Source: Actinomycetes bacterium (GTDB lineage Bacteria > Actinomycetota > Acidimicrobiia > UBA5794). From it: DNA of 7,348 nucleotides. The notes beneath the pieces are model-generated. The model worked only from the letters and a program-made list of their open reading frames with translations. It did not search any database and was not told where the DNA came from. Every line of letters begins with the position of its first letter. Position 1 is the stretch's first letter. Of this stretch, positions 4,975-7,348 are shown in pieces. The DNA lies in the NCBI GenBank assembly GCA_030598305.1, contig JAUVQC010000059.1, positions 1-7,348 of the forward strand, read 5' to 3'. Both the position numbers and the translations under genes were made by a program.

Positions 4975-5963
4975 CGGGGGCGGAAGAGGGTGTCGTGCGC
5001 CGAAATGGCGTAGCGGTCGGTCATGCCTGCGACGTAGTCGATGACCTGGGTGAGATCGTCGGCTTCGTCGTGGCGGTAGCTCGCAGGGATCTCGTCGGTG
5101 TGCTCGAGGTAGTACGTCACGAGATCGCGCACGATCTGTTGAGCCCTACGACGCTGCGTCTCGGCGGATGGCCGGAGATACACATGCTCGAACATGTATG
5201 CCCTCAGAGTGAGCATGGCCTCAAGCATGGAGGGCTCCATGGCGATCGTGTTCTGGCGGTAAGACTCATCGATTACGGACTGCACCATCGTCCGAATCCA
5301 CTCACGACCGGGTTCACCGAACGCCCGGAGGACATCGTCGGGGAACTCGGTGGGACTCAAGATGTCCGCCCGGAGCGCATCGAGGGCGTCATGGGCGAGA
5401 TAGGCGATTCGGTCTGAGAACCGCACGATGCTCCCCTCGTGCGTCGTTGCGCGCTGCTCGATCTTCCACGGATGGGCCCTGATGCCATCAAGAACTTCGT
5501 AGGTGAGGTTCAATGGCTCAAGCACCTCGAAGATCCGTACCGACTGGTCAGAGTGACGCCACTCGCCATCGACGAACTGGGACAGAGCATCCTCGCCCGT
5601 ATGTCCGAAGGGGGAGTGGCCCACGTCGTGTCCAAGCCCGACCGCCTCGGCCAGGGCAACGTTGAGTGACAGCGCCCGCGCTATGGCGCCGCCGATCTGG
5701 GTGACCTGGAGGGTGTGAGTCATCCTCGTGACGAAGTGATCACCCTCAGGGTTCATGAACACCTGTGTCTTGTGCTTCAGTCGCCTGAATGCCTTCGAAT
5801 GCAGTATCCGGTCATGGTCCCGCTCGAAGGACGTTCGCCACGCGTCAGGCTCTTCGGTCGTTCCCCTTCCGAGCGTTCGTGACGATCGTTTTCCCCCGGG
5901 AGCGAGATCCGCCTCCTCGCGCACCTCCGCCAGTTCGCGGGTGCGGAGGACGAATTCAGGCAT
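4965..5963 (-). CDS. dgt: dGTPase-like HD-domain deoxynucleoside triphosphate triphosphohydrolase
   Basis: A 332-residue cytosolic metal-dependent enzyme that splits dNTPs (classically dGTP) into the nucleoside and tripolyphosphate, helping to control dNTP pools. Family-defining stretches are intact: REEADLAPGGKRSSRTLGR (15-33), RTSFERDHDRILHSKAFRRLKHKTQVF (43-69), and the HD metal site His83 (RMTHTLQV), His112-Asp113 (GLGHDVGHSPFGHTGE) and Asp184 (RFSDRIAYLAHD). Length is near that of the shorter bacterial dGTPase-like group; the C-terminal half is more divergent, so the preferred dNTP is uncertain. ATG 5963 comes two bases after the stop of the permease gene and has no clear ribosome site, which suggests translational coupling. 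In many actinobacteria dgt lies next to dnaG; here it sits between a transporter subunit and a dehydrogenase. Its last codons join the inverted repeat described at 4910-4974. Confidence 0.94.
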   Translation of the reverse strand: MPEFVLRTRELAEVREEADLAPGGKRSSRTLGRGTTEEPDAWRTSFERDHDRILHSKAFRRLKHKTQVFMNPEGDHFVTRMTHTLQVTQIGGAIARALSLNVALAEAVGLGHDVGHSPFGHTGEDALSQFVDGEWRHSDQSVRIFEVLEPLNLTYEVLDGIRAHPWKIEQRATTHEGSIVRFSDRIAYLAHDALDALRADILSPTEFPDDVLRAFGEPGREWIRTMVQSVIDESYRQNTIAMEPSMLEAMLTLRAYMFEHVYLRPSAETQRRRAQQIVRDLVTYYLEHTDEIPASYRHDEADDLTQVIDYVAGMTDRYAISAHDTLFRPRLF

Positions 5964-5965
5964 GT

Positions 5966-7348
5966 CTAGACGAAGCGCTCACGCAGACGCGAGCTGACGT
6001 AGTCCATGGATGCGACGACGATTGCGATTGCCAACATCTGGGCGGCAGCAGCCCTGTACTGGAGCAGGTTGATGTTCTGTTGGAGCAGGAATCCGATACC
6101 ACCACCACCGGCGAAACCGATGATGGTTGACATACGCACATTGATGTCCCACCTGTACATCGTGAATGAGATGTAGGGCGGGATGATCTGTGGCACGACT
6201 GCGTAGATGATGGTCTGGAGCCTGGTGGCCCCCGTTGCCCTCACAGCTTCGAGTGGCCCGGTACTGATGCTTTCGACCTGCTCCGAGTAGAGCTTTGCGA
6301 GGGCCGCCGTCGTGTGGAGAGCAAGCGCGAGGGCGCCAGCGAATGGGCCGATACCGACCCATACGACGAAGATGATCACCATGACCAGCGGTTCAATCGA
6401 CCGCAGTCCATTGAAGACGGTCCGTGAGAGGTAGTAGACGGTCAGGCCGATGTTCTGTGATTCGGACTTTCTCAAGGCCTTCAGCGACATGAACATGCCG
6501 AAAGCTGCGCCTACGACAGCCGGAATCACCACGGTCAACAGCGGGTTCTCGAGCTGGTAGAACCAGTCGATGACGCCACCGATTCCGATGCCAACCACTG
6601 CCCCTGCAATTGCCGAAGCGATCAGCGTGGCGACGTTCAGGGCGCCCCTGTCGAGCCGGGCGTTGAGGACGTAACCGAACTTGCTCGCCGCCAGGGCGAC
6701 AACGAACGCTCCGATGAGTGCTGAGAATATGGGAATGCCGATCACGGTGATTTCACCGAGTTTGACGATGAAGTTGCCCATGAAGCTCACGAATGGTGCG
6801 ACATCCATCGCGAATTCCCCGATCTCGATGAGCAGGTCTGCAACGATGTACGAGCCGATCAGGACAAGGAATCCGACCGTGAGCAGGGCGACAACTCGCA
6901 GCGCCCGCAGCCAGACGGTTGGGGGCTCGTCTGTTTCCTCCGGTGGGAAAGTCCAGCGGAGAAGTGCCCACGAGAGTGCACCCAGGACGACAAGTGCCAA
7001 GAGGAGTGTGAACGCATTCGCGGTCGTGAAGGCACGTAACGATGCTGCCCATCGTGAGGCATAGATACCGATGGCGAGACCGATGGGGATTGCGATGAGT
7101 GAGAGCGAGAGGTTGATCACGGGCACCATCACGTCGCGCATCAAGTTCTTCGCAGCGAGGAAGCTGAGAGGAACGGCAAGCATCGTGCCGACCGTGGTTG
7201 CCAGAAGGGCGAGCATCACGGTTTCAACGATTCGATCCCACGTATTGAGAGCGTTGTCCGACAAACGAGGCGAGAGATCGGACTTGTCCGCGAGCTTGAC
7301 GATCTTGTACTGCTTGCCGTCGGTTCCGTCAAAGAAGACCAGAGACAC
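5966..7348 (-). CDS. phnE: PhnE-type ABC transporter permease with a large internal membrane insertion, N-terminus outside the window
   Basis: The 460 visible residues are the C-terminal part of an inner-membrane permease of the phosphonate/phosphite/phosphate ABC importer family. Fragment residues 38-73 (RIVETVMLALLATTVGTMLAVPLSFLAAKNLM) match the start of the PhnE transport domain and residues about 303-460 match the rest: RTVFNGLRSIEPLVMVIIFV, VGIGPFAGALALALHTTAALAKLYSE, the ATPase-contact EAA loop EAVRATGATRLQTIIYAVVPQ (367-387), MYRWDINVRMSTIIGFAGGGGIG and a terminal MDYVSSRLRERF. Between them lie some 230 extra residues with about six further hydrophobic segments and a short acidic loop (PPEETDEPP, 135-143); usual PhnE proteins of about 260-300 residues lack this. 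The frame is open to the window edge; the GTG at 7346-7348 is probably an internal valine. Partner ATPase and binding protein (PhnC, PhnD type) would be expected upstream. dgt follows after 2 bp. Phosphonate as substrate is inferred from family only. Confidence 0.88.
   Translation of the reverse strand: MSLVFFDGTDGKQYKIVKLADKSDLSPRLSDNALNTWDRIVETVMLALLATTVGTMLAVPLSFLAAKNLMRDVMVPVINLSLSLIAIPIGLAIGIYASRWAASLRAFTTANAFTLLLALVVLGALSWALLRWTFPPEETDEPPTVWLRALRVVALLTVGFLVLIGSYIVADLLIEIGEFAMDVAPFVSFMGNFIVKLGEITVIGIPIFSALIGAFVVALAASKFGYVLNARLDRGALNVATLIASAIAGAVVGIGIGGVIDWFYQLENPLLTVVIPAVVGAAFGMFMSLKALRKSESQNIGLTVYYLSRTVFNGLRSIEPLVMVIIFVVWVGIGPFAGALALALHTTAALAKLYSEQVESISTGPLEAVRATGATRLQTIIYAVVPQIIPPYISFTMYRWDINVRMSTIIGFAGGGGIGFLLQQNINLLQYRAAAAQMLAIAIVVASMDYVSSRLRERFV

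Noticed and set aside
7346..7348. GTG at the window edge as the true start of the permease
   Set aside because: The frame is open to the last base and the preceding sequence is not available; no ribosome site can be examined, so it is more safely read as an internal valine of a longer protein.

Overview
This is a GC-rich (judged by eye), densely packed bacterial chromosomal segment with nine genes, six complete on both ends in clear-cut families and two cut by the window edges. The mix of an actinobacterial-style secreted M23 peptidase (motifs CPVAG, WG-PRSGGR-H-GTD), a dodecin, a nitroreductase beginning TTRAMRR, several apparently leaderless genes and GTG starts points to an actinomycete-like organism, perhaps an uncultured Acidimicrobiia-type lineage; this is an inference and a Chloroflexota source is not excluded. 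No rRNA, tRNA, CRISPR array, insertion sequence, phage gene or attachment site was seen, and no gene-free stretch exceeds about 80 bases.

Layout. 1-222 (+): 3' end of an alpha/beta-hydrolase gene. 219-1307 (-): secreted coiled-coil M23 metallopeptidase. 1385-1849 (+): small helical, TPR-like cytosolic protein. 1846-2064 (-): dodecin-family protein without tryptophan. 2128-2538 (+): four-helix membrane protein of unknown function. 2548-3204 (+): nitroreductase-family FMN enzyme. 3242-4078 (+): EamA/DMT-type ten-helix transporter. 4075-4902 (-): HSDL2-like short-chain dehydrogenase. 4965-5963 (-): dGTPase-like HD hydrolase (dgt). 5966-7348 (-): PhnE-type ABC permease, 5' end outside the window.

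Organisation. Transcription direction flips repeatedly. All three convergent junctions (219-222, 1846-1849, 4075-4078) have the same geometry: the two stop codons interlock in four bases. The minus-strand block reads permease, then dgt after only 2 bp, then the dehydrogenase after 62 bp, and looks like one operon. The + strand trio 2128-4078 runs head to tail but each start lacks a Shine-Dalgarno sequence and instead has a TANNNT hexamer 6-8 bases upstream, as expected for leaderless mRNAs, so these may be three separately initiated genes rather than one operon.

The region reads as ordinary chromosomal housekeeping and metabolism (cell-wall hydrolysis, flavin handling, redox enzymes, transport, dNTP control). 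I found no clear new multi-gene system. The most unusual items are the large membrane insertion splitting the PhnE-type permease, the possible leaderless trio, the uniform stop-codon interlocks, and a nested hairpin that could mask the dehydrogenase ribosome binding site.
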